Shown here piece by piece: positions 31,357 through 39,763 of a stretch of DNA of 58,119 nucleotides (position 1 is its first letter; each line of letters begins with the position of its first letter). Position numbers and translations under genes: made by a program. A model generated the notes under the pieces. It did no database searches. It saw only the letters and a list, made by a program, of their open reading frames with translations, and was not told the origin of the DNA. Source of the DNA: Acidobacteriota bacterium (GTDB lineage: Bacteria > Actinomycetota > Acidimicrobiia > Acidimicrobiales > Ilumatobacteraceae); the NCBI GenBank assembly GCA_018969685.1, contig JAGWXX010000004.1:1-58119 (forward strand). The letters are read 5' to 3'.

Positions 31357-32822
31357 TGCGTCGCCCGCCGTCACCGAAGGTCGCGATCTACAAGGTGCGC
31401 GACCGGCGCAAGTCCCGTCCGACGTCGAACCCGTTCGTGCTCGACTGGCGCGTCGACGGCCGGTCGCGCACGCGCGCGTTCCCGACCAGGCTCGCCGCCG
31501 AGCAGTTCCGCAGCGAGCTCTACGCGTCGCTCGTCGCGCACGAACGTTTCGACCCGGCGACGGGCCTTCCGGTCTCCTGGCACCGCCCGGACGTCGCGAG
31601 CTTCTACGAGTGGTGCCGCGAATGGTTGGCCGGGGAGTGGGCGACGTGGTCGCCGCGCACGCGCATCGCCGCCGTCGAGGCGCTCGCCTACGTCGTGCCG
31701 GTCGCGGTGCACCGCGCCGCGCCGGCGCTGTCGGGCAAGGACGCGAAGGCGCTGCGGTCCTATCTCGGCGAGGTGCTCCCTCCCGCGCCGAAGGGTCGTC
31801 CGGTCGACGCGTTCGGCGACCCGTACCAGCCCGAGCGTGTCGAGCGTTTCGAGACGTTCCTCGACCGGTGGTCCCCGCGTCTCGACGAGCTCGACCGGCG
31901 CCTGCTCGCCGACGCCGAGTCCCGTCTCGCGGTCCGCGCCGACGGACGACCGCGCGGCTCGTCGTTCTCCCGGTACGTCAAGATCGCCAGGCAGTGCCTC
32001 GAACGTGCCGTGGAGCTCGACCTTCTCGCCGCGAACCCGTGGCCGCCGCGCTCGAGGGGGCACGCCAACCGCAAGGCGGTGAGGAAGGCCGCCGGCCGCG
32101 GTTCGGGCCCGCTGGTCGACGTCGAGACGCTGCCCTCGGTCGTCGAGTTCACCCGTCTGGTCGACTCGATGGTCAGTCACCAGCCGGCGAGCCTGCAGTA
32201 CCGGGTGATGTGCGAGACGATGTTCTACGGGGGGCTCCGACCATCCGAGGTCGTCGACCTCCGTCTCGAGGACTGTCGTTTCCCCGCGGAGCCCGACGGG
32301 TTCGGCGAGATCCGCGTGCGCCGAGCGTTCGTGGGTCTCGAGGAACCGGGCGATCCGAAGACCGGCGAGCGCCGGGTGCAGATACCACCGGTGCTCGCGG
32401 CGTCGCTCGCCGGTCACGCCGAGCGGTCGGGGATCGTCGAGGGTTTCTTGTTCCGCACCCGGTCCGGTTCGCGGCCGACCGGTTCGAACTGGGACCGCAT
32501 CCTGCACCGCGCGTGCGCGAAGTCCGGTCTGCGCCCGTTGCGCCCCTACGACCTGCGTCACGCCTGCGCCACGAACTGGCTCAACGCCGGCGTGTCCCAA
32601 GGGGACTGCGCTGCGCGTCTCGGGCACAGCGTCGAGACGCTGCACCGCTTCTACGTCGGGGTGCTCAGCGGCGACGTGGTCGCCAACAACGCGCGCATCG
32701 CCGCGTTCCTCGCGGCGTCCGCGGAGCGTCCTCCGCCGCGTCTGGTCGTGGTGAACGGCTCCGGGCCGGCACCCGGACCGGGTTCGGGTCCGCGCCCTCG
32801 ACGCCCTCGCCGGGCCGGTTGA
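31356..32822 (+). CDS. Tyrosine site-specific recombinase (integrase)
   Basis: 488 residues. An N-terminal arm-binding part is followed by a SAM-like core-binding domain and the catalytic domain. Catalytic residues are R295 (GGLRPSEV), K near 334 (DPKTGERR), R401 (YDLRHA), H424 (LGHS) and Tyr433 (RFYVGV). The HxxR box starts with Tyr398 in place of His, a variant seen in other active integrases. Size and order (att site, xis, int) resemble actinobacterial integrative plasmids and ICEs that use tRNA genes. The chain ends with a Pro/Gly/Arg tail. It is not XerC/D, which are about 300 residues. Confidence 0.88.
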   Translation: MRRPPSPKVAIYKVRDRRKSRPTSNPFVLDWRVDGRSRTRAFPTRLAAEQFRSELYASLVAHERFDPATGLPVSWHRPDVASFYEWCREWLAGEWATWSPRTRIAAVEALAYVVPVAVHRAAPALSGKDAKALRSYLGEVLPPAPKGRPVDAFGDPYQPERVERFETFLDRWSPRLDELDRRLLADAESRLAVRADGRPRGSSFSRYVKIARQCLERAVELDLLAANPWPPRSRGHANRKAVRKAAGRGSGPLVDVETLPSVVEFTRLVDSMVSHQPASLQYRVMCETMFYGGLRPSEVVDLRLEDCRFPAEPDGFGEIRVRRAFVGLEEPGDPKTGERRVQIPPVLAASLAGHAERSGIVEGFLFRTRSGSRPTGSNWDRILHRACAKSGLRPLRPYDLRHACATNWLNAGVSQGDCAARLGHSVETLHRFYVGVLSGDVVANNARIAAFLAASAERPPPRLVVVNGSGPAPGPGSGPRPRRPRRAG

Positions 32823-32832
32823 GCGTCCCTGC

Positions 32833-33309
32833 TCAGCCGCGCCGGCGGAAGAAGCGCCGGCGGTTCTCCGCCGCGCCCTCGTCGGACGTCTCGTCGGACG
32901 TCTCGGCTACCCCGTCGCCGGCTGCGGTCGCGTCGCCGTCCGGGTCGTCGCTTCTCCGCGCGTCGACCTGGTCGGGTTGGTCGACGGTTCGCGCCGTCCG
33001 CCCGTTCTGGGCGACGGTGAGCCGGACGAGGGCCACTGCGTCGTCGAGGGCGATGGGCACGAGTCGTCCGTCGTCGCGCCGTCGTAGCAGGTGCCGGGGG
33101 AACAGCGAGCTCAGGCGCAGCCCGGCGACCACGAGCGGGTTCTCGTGGGCGTCGACGACCCCGCTGGCGCGGAGTCGTCCCCAGTCGCAGGCGTCGGCGA
33201 ACTCGTCGGGGGTGAGCGCGTCGACGACGGTCTCCTCGTCGAACAGCGGGGTCCAGCGTTCGGCGATCCGCCGCCTCAGGCCGCCGCGTTTCTGGTCGTC
33301 GTCGCGCAC
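32833..33309 (-). CDS. Uncharacterised soluble protein, convergent with the integrase
   Basis: 158 residues. The first ~95 residues form a compact basic/hydrophobic domain (RRRIAERWTPLFDEETVVDA, then WGRLRASGVVDAHENPLVVA). The last ~60 are low-complexity, acidic, and end in NRRRFFRRRG. The GTG follows CACGGT by 8 bases. It ends 10 bases from the integrase stop and could be element cargo or host DNA. No family recognised. Confidence 0.6.
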   Translation of the reverse strand: MRDDDQKRGGLRRRIAERWTPLFDEETVVDALTPDEFADACDWGRLRASGVVDAHENPLVVAGLRLSSLFPRHLLRRRDDGRLVPIALDDAVALVRLTVAQNGRTARTVDQPDQVDARRSDDPDGDATAAGDGVAETSDETSDEGAAENRRRFFRRRG

Positions 33310-33431
33310 GAGGATCGACCGTGTCCGGGTCCGTTTCTTCGTCCGGGGTCCGCCTGTTTGACGCTCGCGCCGCGCGTCGCACGGTCGGTACCCGACATCC
33401 GTCGAAGCCCGAGAAGCACAAGGAGTGCCCC

Positions 33432-34340
33432 ATGAACCGAACCCGTCGTCTCGCCGTCCTCACCGCCCCGCTGCTGCTCCTGGCCGCGTGCTCGTCCGGG
33501 GATGCCTCGCCGACCCCGTCGGACGACCCGGCCGTCACGACGACCGGATCCGCGGATGCCTCTTCCGCGGACACGACGGCGATGACCGACATGGCGGGCA
33601 AGGACGCCGCGCAGGGCGAGGACGGTCACGACCACGACCACGGCGCCGCAGGCGCGGGGACGTCACCGACCGCCGAGGGTTTCACGATCGTGCCGGTCAC
33701 CGCGTCGTTCGACTCCGGTTACTCCGGTGAGTTCGCGTTCTCGATCGTCACCGAGGGGACCACCACCGCGGTCACCGAGTTCGAGACGCATCACGAGAAG
33801 CCGCTGCACCTCATCCTGGTCAACCACGAGCTGACCGCGTACCTCCACCTGCACCCGGAGCTGGGTGACGACGGCGTGTGGCGCACCCCGGTCGCCTTCC
33901 CGGTCGACGGGTTCTGGCGCGTGGTCGCCGATTTCGTCTCCGCCGGCACGCCGGTGCTGCTCGGCACCGACGTCGTGGTCGGCTCGCAGCCGATGACGAT
34001 GTCGAACTTCACCGAAGAGGTGCGCGACGCGCAGAACGGCCCCTACACCGCGGTCCTCTCCGGGGACACCGCGCACGAGGGGTCGCGTCCGTTGAAGGTG
34101 ACCTTCACCCGCGACGGCGCAGCGGTCACGACCGTGAACCCGTACCTCGGCGCGAACGCCCACATGGTCGCGTTCTCCCCGGCGCTCGAGTACGCGCACA
34201 TGCACCCCAACGACGGTTTCGTCGACGGCACGATGACCTTCACCGCCCCGGCGCTCGCCCACGGCTTCCACAAGCTGTTCCTGCAGGCCGACTTCGACGG
34301 GGAGATCCGTCTCTTCGAGTTCGTCATCGAAGGCAAGTGA
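33432..34340 (+). CDS. Secreted lipoprotein with His-rich linker, probable metal (copper)-associated
   Basis: 302 residues. A lipoprotein signal ends in LLLLAAC; the mature chain starts with a Ser/Thr/Asp linker containing GHDHDHG. The rest is a two-domain beta protein with conserved His motifs THHEKPLHLI, YLHLHPEL and YAHMHPNDG. Proteins with this H-x-H-P-E pattern are commonly found with copper or heavy-metal resistance genes in actinobacteria; binding here is inferred from the His clusters. AAGGAG supports the ATG. A thioredoxin-like gene follows after 7 bases, so they form an operon. Confidence 0.75.
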   Translation: MNRTRRLAVLTAPLLLLAACSSGDASPTPSDDPAVTTTGSADASSADTTAMTDMAGKDAAQGEDGHDHDHGAAGAGTSPTAEGFTIVPVTASFDSGYSGEFAFSIVTEGTTTAVTEFETHHEKPLHLILVNHELTAYLHLHPELGDDGVWRTPVAFPVDGFWRVVADFVSAGTPVLLGTDVVVGSQPMTMSNFTEEVRDAQNGPYTAVLSGDTAHEGSRPLKVTFTRDGAAVTTVNPYLGANAHMVAFSPALEYAHMHPNDGFVDGTMTFTAPALAHGFHKLFLQADFDGEIRLFEFVIEGK

Positions 34341-34347
34341 CCCCGTC

Positions 34348-34971
34348 GTGAGGTCGCGTGCCACCTGGTTCGCCGGCGCCGCCGTCGCAGTGGCCGTCGC
34401 CGTCGCGCTCGTCGTCGCCGTCACCCAGACCGAGGACGTCGAGCAGGGCGCGACGGGGACGGTCAGCGAGGTGCAGGCCGTCACGGTGAGCGGCGAGGCC
34501 CTGCCGGTGCTGTCGGCGGATCCCGGGAACGACGCGGCGGTCGGCAGGACCGCCCCGGTGCTCGACGGGCTCGGGTTCACCGGGAACGAGGTCACGACCG
34601 CTCCGGGTGTGCCGACGCTCGTGGTGTTCCTCGCCCACTGGTGTCCGCACTGCCAGGCCGAGGTTCCGGTGTTGGTCCGTGCCGCGGAGATCGGCGCGTT
34701 CCCGTCGGGACTGGACGTGGTCGCGGTGGCGACGTCGACCGATCCGTCGCGTCCGAACTACCCGCCATCGGAGTGGCTCGCCGCCGAGAAGTGGCCGCCG
34801 CTCTGGCCGGTGCTCGCCGACGACGCCGCAGGTTCGGCCGGCGCGGCCTTCGGCCTCTCGGGGTTCCCGTTCATGGTCCTCGTCGACGCCGGCGGCACCG
34901 TGCTGTGGCGTCACAGCGGGGAGATCGCGCTCGAGGACCTGCAGGCGTCGCTCGAAGACCTCTTGGGCTGA
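34348..34971 (+). CDS. Membrane-anchored thioredoxin-like protein (TlpA/ResA type)
   Basis: 207 residues. An N-terminal helix (about 8-28) anchors the protein outside the cell. The thioredoxin fold has the active site WCPHC at 98-102, followed by the cis-Pro region GFPFMVLVDAGG. TlpA/ResA proteins reduce disulfides, heme-ligating Cys or copper-site Cys in exported proteins. It is encoded directly behind the His-rich lipoprotein and may keep it or a copper protein reduced. The GTG is 7 bases after the previous stop, without a clear ribosome site, suggesting coupling. Confidence 0.82.
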   Translation: MRSRATWFAGAAVAVAVAVALVVAVTQTEDVEQGATGTVSEVQAVTVSGEALPVLSADPGNDAAVGRTAPVLDGLGFTGNEVTTAPGVPTLVVFLAHWCPHCQAEVPVLVRAAEIGAFPSGLDVVAVATSTDPSRPNYPPSEWLAAEKWPPLWPVLADDAAGSAGAAFGLSGFPFMVLVDAGGTVLWRHSGEIALEDLQASLEDLLG

Positions 34972-35048
34972 CCGGGCCGGCGCAACCGGCGTTCACGCCG
35001 GGTGAGGACCCTTGACCCGCCGCGTGCCTCCCGGGACCGTGGGTTCAC

Positions 35049-35750
35049 ATGACCGATCAAGCCGCCGAGATGCAACAGCCTGAAGAGGCAGAGCTGACAC
35101 GCAAGGAACGAAACGCCGCCCGCCGCGCCGAGTTCGAAGCGAAGAAAGCGGCAAAGGCCGCCGAGAAAGCTGCTGCGAAAGACGCCAAAGAACAGGAGAC
35201 CGGGCAGAAGAAGGCCGAGAAGCTCGCCGCGAAAGAGGCTGCCCGTGCTGCCAAGAAATCCCGCAAGAGCGCAGGCAAGGAATCGTCCGAGGAGTCGTCC
35301 GAGGAGTCGTCGGGAGCCGGCATGGGCGAGTCCGATGGCGCCGCGGGTCAGGGCGCCCGCCGCAAGTCCCGCAAGGAGCGCCCGCAGAAGCCCGCCAAGG
35401 ATCCGTACCGTCCGCGGTTCGCGACCGCGCCGACGAAGGTTCGCGCGTTCACCGTTCTCGCGTTGACGTTCGCCGTGGTCCATGCGCTCGGTGGCGTGCT
35501 CTTGTTCCTCGAGTCGACCTCCTCGCCGGTCCTCGGTGTCGTGCCCGACGACGCTTCCGCGCTCGCGTACGTCGGCGCGGCCCTCTCCATGCTCGTCGCG
35601 TTCCTCTGGGCGGTGTCGGCGTTTCTGCTCTGCGCGGGCCGTCTGCTCGGCAAGCGCCTCGCCGTCGTGGCCGTGGTGCTCGGTCTGCCGCTCTCGCTGG
35701 TCGCCGCGCCGTTCTTGTTCAGCCACGACGTGCGCGACTGGGCGCTCTGA
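35049..35750 (+). CDS. Membrane protein with long Lys/Ala/Glu-rich cytoplasmic N-terminus
   Basis: 233 residues. The first ~120 residues are a highly charged helix (RKERNAARRAEFEAKKAAKA) with a Ser/Glu stretch, probably coiled coil or disordered. Three membrane helices (about 130-152, 168-192, 200-222) follow. The ATG lies 8 bases after GACCGT. Bidirectional terminator behind it. Unknown family; a membrane-bound binding platform is one guess. Confidence 0.65.
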   Translation: MTDQAAEMQQPEEAELTRKERNAARRAEFEAKKAAKAAEKAAAKDAKEQETGQKKAEKLAAKEAARAAKKSRKSAGKESSEESSEESSGAGMGESDGAAGQGARRKSRKERPQKPAKDPYRPRFATAPTKVRAFTVLALTFAVVHALGGVLLFLESTSSPVLGVVPDDASALAYVGAALSMLVAFLWAVSAFLLCAGRLLGKRLAVVAVVLGLPLSLVAAPFLFSHDVRDWAL

Positions 35751-35807
35751 CGCGCCGTCTCACCGGCTGCGGATTCGTGACGTCGAACACCGGTCGTTGA
35801 ACGCAGA

Positions 35808-35845
35808 AGAGCCGGACCTGTGACGGTCCGGCTCTCGTGGTTTTT
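35808..35845. terminator. Rho-independent terminator between convergent genes
   Basis: AGAGCCGGACC-tgtgac-GGTCCGGCTCT, an 11-bp perfect stem, followed on the plus strand by CGTGGTTTTTC. Confidence 0.88.
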
Positions 35846-35885
35846 CGGGTTGTTCTTCCCGGGATCCCGGTAGGGATCCGGCGGG

Positions 35886-36314
35886 TCAGAGGTACGTGCC
35901 CGGGCGCTTCGCGGCGGGTATGCCTTCGACGCCTGCGACGGTGGCTTTCGCCTTCGCGGTCATCTCGACCGCGGCGGCTCCGGCGAGCTCCTCGGCGACG
36001 AGGAACTTCGGGGTCTGGTGCACGAGGTCGATCCAACGTGCGAGCTGGGCGGCGGCGAAGAAGATGCCGTCGACGCTCACGGTTTCCGGGTCGATGTCCG
36101 GGCACCAGCGGTGCATTTCCTCGGAGACGTCTCCGTTGAGGGTGTTCTTCAGCGCGGCGCGCAGCTGTTCGTACTGCTTGGCCATGCCGGTGACGGTGTC
36201 ACGGCTGACGTTGCCCTGTTCGTGCAGGGCCTTCGAGGTGTCGCGGAGCTGGTCGATCATTCCGCTGTAGCGGAAGAGTTGCTCCAGGTCGTTGATCAGG
36301 GGATTCTCTGTCAT
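35886..36314 (-). CDS. bpa: Bacterial proteasome activator (Bpa/DUF2587-like)
   Basis: 142 residues. The central helical region (SRDTVTGMAKQYEQLRAALK, LNGDVSEEMHRW, and AAAQLARWIDLVHQTPKFL) follows the pattern of the actinobacterial four-helix Bpa. The protein ends in GTYL, closely resembling the GQYL tail with which Bpa docks into the 20S proteasome alpha ring. Bpa rings feed unfolded proteins to the proteasome without ATP. The proteasome and Pup genes are not in this window. An AAGGAG site and TTGGGG-N16-GACGGT promoter precede the ATG. Identity rests on the tail and helix pattern, so paralogy is possible. Confidence 0.75.
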   Translation of the reverse strand: MTENPLINDLEQLFRYSGMIDQLRDTSKALHEQGNVSRDTVTGMAKQYEQLRAALKNTLNGDVSEEMHRWCPDIDPETVSVDGIFFAAAQLARWIDLVHQTPKFLVAEELAGAAAVEMTAKAKATVAGVEGIPAAKRPGTYL

Positions 36315-36350
36315 GGGTGCTCCTTCGTGGAGGTGTGTGGGGTGCTCCCG

Positions 36351-36378
36351 ACCGTCGTCGCCGTCTCGCCGCCCCCAA
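36351..36378 (-). promoter_or_regulatory. Promoter of bpa
   Basis: TTGGGG-N16-GACGGT on the minus strand; expected leader about 30 bases with a GAAGGAGC ribosome site. Confidence 0.5.
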
Positions 36379-36444
36379 GACGGACGGACGTCGCCGCGTG
36401 GACGGTTCGCGGCGCGCCCCCGTCCGTCCGGGACCGTCGGGTTC

Positions 36445-37167
36445 GTGCAATCTGACTCCGGCGACGATCCTGCGAAGACGCCTGCGCCGCGCGGCTCCGA
36501 GCGCATCGTCGCCGTCGTCGCCGCGTTGGTGCTCTTCGCGGTGCTCCTCGGAGGGTTCGCGCGGCTGGGGGCGGTTCTCGGGTTCGACGAGCCGGTGTCG
36601 GCCCCGCCGCCGTCTGCTCCGCCGGCGCCCTCGTCGACGTTGCCCGCTCCCGGGGTCGCGAGCGCGACCGGGTCGCTGCCGCCGCTCGCCCCGTCATCGT
36701 CCGTGGCGAACCCACTCGTTCCGTCGACGCTGCCCGGTCAGCCCGGCACCGGTTCGACGTTGCCGCCGCCCGGCGTGACGACGAGCGTGCCGGCGTCAGA
36801 TCTCCCGCCGCGCTGGCCGGTGTCGCTCCCGGATCCGGGTGAGCACCGTGTGCTCGCCGTCGAGAGCGGGGAGGAGGACCGCTGGCTGCTCGCGGTGCCC
36901 GGCAACGTCCCGCTCGCCGGCGGCCGCTTCGTCGCCGGTCTCGAGGATCTCGACTGGGAGGTCGACGCGGTGGCGACGCCGCGGACGCTGACCGCGGTGG
37001 GCACTCGCGGTCAGGAGCGCGTCTCGGTGACGATCCGTCCCGGAGGCGACGCGTTGCCGTCGGGGTGGCTGCTGCTCGACGTGGTCTACCAGCCGACGGT
37101 CCCCGCGTTCGAGCCGCCTCCGACGTCGGTCGTCCCGCCCGAGGACGAGGTGACCAAGCGTTCCTGA
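36445..37167 (+). CDS. Single-pass membrane protein with Pro/Ser/Thr linker and external domain
   Basis: 240 residues. A helix at about 20-42 (IVAVVAALVLFAVLLGGFARLG) is followed by ~90 residues of Pro/Ser/Thr-rich spacer and a ~100-residue beta-type domain (HRVLAVESGEEDRWLLAVPG, then VDAVATPRTLTAVGTRGQER). The GTG is 7 bases after GACCGT; the upstream frame overlaps the bpa leader. The spacer suggests the domain is displayed across the cell wall. Unknown family. Confidence 0.65.
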   Translation: MQSDSGDDPAKTPAPRGSERIVAVVAALVLFAVLLGGFARLGAVLGFDEPVSAPPPSAPPAPSSTLPAPGVASATGSLPPLAPSSSVANPLVPSTLPGQPGTGSTLPPPGVTTSVPASDLPPRWPVSLPDPGEHRVLAVESGEEDRWLLAVPGNVPLAGGRFVAGLEDLDWEVDAVATPRTLTAVGTRGQERVSVTIRPGGDALPSGWLLLDVVYQPTVPAFEPPPTSVVPPEDEVTKRS

Positions 37168-37183
37168 CGGCGTCGCGGGCCGC

Positions 37184-37720
37184 TCAGCGGTCGACGAGCG
37201 TGACGGTGATCGTCGTGCCGCGATGCATGTTCACCAGGAGGAGCATCCCGTTCCAGGTGCCGGTGATCGTGGTGAACTCGCTCTGCGGGTTCTCGATCTG
37301 CTCGGCGTCGATGTCCGCCCCGCCGGCGGCCATCTCGGCCAGGAGCGTGGCTCGTTGCATCGGCCCGGCCTCGGGTCTGACGCGCATCCCCCATGTCCGT
37401 ACCCGTTCGGCGGGAAGACCGAAGACCGCGGCCTGCGCGTCGTTTGCTTCGATCCGGTACTCGAGGGTGGCGTCCTCGAGGGTGAACGGCGCGTCGTCGG
37501 GAAGGCGGAGCGGACCGTCGCCGGCCACGCGGGTCACGGGTTCGTCGGAGGAGTCCGCCAGGATCTGCTCGTCGTGGTCGAGGTCGCCCTTCCGACCGGC
37601 CGGTTCGTGCAGCAGCAGCCATCCGCCGCCGCAGACCGCGGCAGCGACGAGCAGGCCGAGCAGAGACCGTAGGGCCTGCTGTCCGCGCGCCGTCCGGCGG
37701 TGTCGTGTCGCGTCGGTCAT
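37184..37720 (-). CDS. Membrane-anchored protein of unknown function
   Basis: 178 residues. A basic start (MTDATRHRRTARGQQ) precedes one membrane helix (LRSLLGLLVAAAVCGGGWLLL) and an external domain with mixed beta structure, including TLEYRIEANDAQAAVFGLP and a C-terminal TWNGMLLLVNMHRGTTITVT. The ATG is 11 bases after GACCGT, giving a very short leader. Convergent with the gene at 36445. The external domain resembles a pilotin- or lipoprotein-like fold only by secondary structure; no family recognised. Confidence 0.6.
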   Translation of the reverse strand: MTDATRHRRTARGQQALRSLLGLLVAAAVCGGGWLLLHEPAGRKGDLDHDEQILADSSDEPVTRVAGDGPLRLPDDAPFTLEDATLEYRIEANDAQAAVFGLPAERVRTWGMRVRPEAGPMQRATLLAEMAAGGADIDAEQIENPQSEFTTITGTWNGMLLLVNMHRGTTITVTLVDR

Positions 37721-37808
37721 CGTGCGAGTCGACGGTCGGTAGGACGCGGCGGCGGGCAAGAGACCGCGCAGCGTGCATACCGACCCGGGGAGGAGGACCG
37801 TCGAGACC

Positions 37809-39278
37809 ATGACCAGGTCCCGCCGCCTTCGCCGCCGCGTCCTGTGCGGCGCCCTGGGTCTCGTCGCGACGCTCCTGGCCGCCTCCTCCCCGGGTCTCGC
37901 CGTTCCGCCGTCGGCCGTCGCCGACCCGCCGCTCGGCTCGCCGCACCCGCGCGTCCCGGGCATGTACTTCTTCGGTGAGTACGGATGGGGGCGCCTGACG
38001 TTCGAGTCCCTGCCGCCGCGCCCGACGACGGTGCTGATGAACACGCCGTGGTACTCGGACTGGACGTCGCGCCCCCGGATCGAGTTGGCGGAGTCGCTCC
38101 TCGGCCACCCCGTCGTCGATCGCGAGTCACCGTTGATACCGGAGTTCGTCGACGGGTACTGGCAGGGGTGCCGCTATGTCGACGAGGAGACCGGGGAGAT
38201 CGCCGGGTACGACGATGCGCCGTGCGAGCATCGCAACAAGTGGGCCGACGGCCCCCAGGACGGTTTCTCCTTCTGTTTCTACAAGTACTGCCAGTCGATC
38301 GGTCACCGCAGCCAGGGCGGCTGGTCGACGTTTCTCGCCCACAGCGAGCTTTGGTCGCGCGTCGAGTACGTGTCGCCGCCGCCGGTGCTCGGCTTCGTGC
38401 CGTGCGGCACGGCCTGCGATCTCGTCCCGCCGACGACCGTCGCGAAGACACCCCCGACGACCGTCGCGAAGGGAGCGCCGACATCGACCGTCAAGCCGAC
38501 CACGTCACCGACCTCCCCGACCGGCCCTGGTGTCGCCCCGGCCGACCCGTGCACCGTTCCCGGTGTCGACTGCACCCGCTCGCTCTGCGACCGGGCCGGG
38601 AACTGCGCGCCGGTGTGCGGGAACGTCCCGTGCGTCCCGCCGTCGGTGTGCGTGACCTCGCCGCAGGAACCCGCGTGTGCGGTCGAGGTCGATCTCCGGG
38701 ACGTGCGCGCCGTCGTGGTCCTCGACGTGCCCGAGGTGTTCGTCGCCCGCGGCGTCACCGACCCGCAGCGGGTCAGCGTCGTGGACGTCTCGCTCAGCTG
38801 CGCCGGTCGCGCGTGCGCGACGCGCCCCGATCTCGACGCCTCGTCGCTCGAGGTGACCGGCCCGCTCAGGCTCGCCTCGCTGAGCCCGCGGTACCGTGAG
38901 TGCCGCAGCGCCGTCGTGGCGTCGTGCGAGTTCCGCCTCGTCGAGGTCGACGCCACCCCGCGGGTGGAACCCGGCGACAGGGTGGTACCGGTGTTCTTCT
39001 CGCCGACGCGCACCGGTGAGCGGCTGCGCGTGTACCTCGACGGTCCGCGTGCCGTCGTCGACGTGCTCGCGCTCCTGCCGGTTCGCGCCTGGAGACAGAC
39101 CTCCGCCGGGTTCGTCCTCGAGGAGACCGGTGCGACCGCGTGGCAGTTCGCCCGGTCGGTCGAGATCCCTGTCCGCGTCGTGGCGCGGATCGCGACGAGC
39201 GACGGAGCCGTCTACGACGCCACACCGGGTCTCGAGGGGTTCCGGCGTCTCGTCATCGGGACGGTCGGACGAGAGTGA
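37809..39278 (+). CDS. Secreted Cys-rich protein of unknown function
   Basis: 489 residues. A twin-Arg-rich start (TRSRRLRRRVLCG) and hydrophobic segment form a signal peptide ending near AVADP. The N-terminal domain has GYWQGCRYVDEETGEI and FCFYKYCQSIGH. A Thr/Pro linker with TTVAK repeats and a knot of eight or more Cys (CTVPGVDCTRSLCDRAGNC onward) leads to a C-terminal beta domain with four more Cys. This looks like an extracellular disulfide-rich protein. The ATG lies 7 bases after GACCGT. I found no catalytic motif. Confidence 0.7.
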   Translation: MTRSRRLRRRVLCGALGLVATLLAASSPGLAVPPSAVADPPLGSPHPRVPGMYFFGEYGWGRLTFESLPPRPTTVLMNTPWYSDWTSRPRIELAESLLGHPVVDRESPLIPEFVDGYWQGCRYVDEETGEIAGYDDAPCEHRNKWADGPQDGFSFCFYKYCQSIGHRSQGGWSTFLAHSELWSRVEYVSPPPVLGFVPCGTACDLVPPTTVAKTPPTTVAKGAPTSTVKPTTSPTSPTGPGVAPADPCTVPGVDCTRSLCDRAGNCAPVCGNVPCVPPSVCVTSPQEPACAVEVDLRDVRAVVVLDVPEVFVARGVTDPQRVSVVDVSLSCAGRACATRPDLDASSLEVTGPLRLASLSPRYRECRSAVVASCEFRLVEVDATPRVEPGDRVVPVFFSPTRTGERLRVYLDGPRAVVDVLALLPVRAWRQTSAGFVLEETGATAWQFARSVEIPVRVVARIATSDGAVYDATPGLEGFRRLVIGTVGRE

Positions 39279-39312
39279 GCGTTCCCGGGCCCCCGTTCCG
39301 GTAGGAGGGGGT

Positions 39313-39681
39313 TCACCCGTCGACGGTCGTCGGTGCCGGCTCGGTCGGTCCGAGCAGTTCCAGGCAGGCGTCCTGGGCGGCGCGCATCTCCGCGTCGGTC
39401 TCCGCTCCGTCGGGCCGTATCCGCAGGAGGCGTTCCTCTACGCACGCACCGAACGCACCGAGCGGCGCCGTCTCCGTGCGCTCGCCCGGCTCGAGCATGA
39501 GCGTGTTCCCCGTCCGCGCCCCCGGCACCGACGGGCCGCCTCCGCGGCGTTCGACGACGAGGAGCACGGCGAGGAGCAGGAGCCCGACCGCCACGCCGGC
39601 GGCGACTGCCGGGGCGTAGGTCTTCGCGTCGCTCTCGAGGATGCGTCGCGGTTCGTGGAGCGGCCGTCTGCGGTGTAGCAC
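39313..39681 (-). CDS. Small single-pass membrane protein
   Basis: 122 residues. A basic N-terminus (VLHRRRPLHEPRRILES) is followed by one helix (YAPAVAAGVAVGLLLLAVLLVV) and a soluble C-terminal part with two Cys (GACVEERLL and AQDACLELLG), which could pair. The GTG is 8 bases after CACAGT; longer in-frame starts would overlap the divergent moxR start. Unknown family. Confidence 0.55.
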   Translation of the reverse strand: MLHRRRPLHEPRRILESDAKTYAPAVAAGVAVGLLLLAVLLVVERRGGGPSVPGARTGNTLMLEPGERTETAPLGAFGACVEERLLRIRPDGAETDAEMRAAQDACLELLGPTEPAPTTVDG

Positions 39682-39763
39682 GCGCCGCCACTGTGCGAGC
39701 GGGGATCCGCCCGTGCCGTGATGCCCCCGTGCCCGCGGGAGGGACTTCCCGACCGTACTCGTG

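Noticed and set aside
31356-32822. XerC/XerD chromosome-dimer recombinase
   Set aside because: 488 residues with N-terminal arm-binding region and coupled excisionase fits an element integrase, not the ~300-residue Xer proteins.
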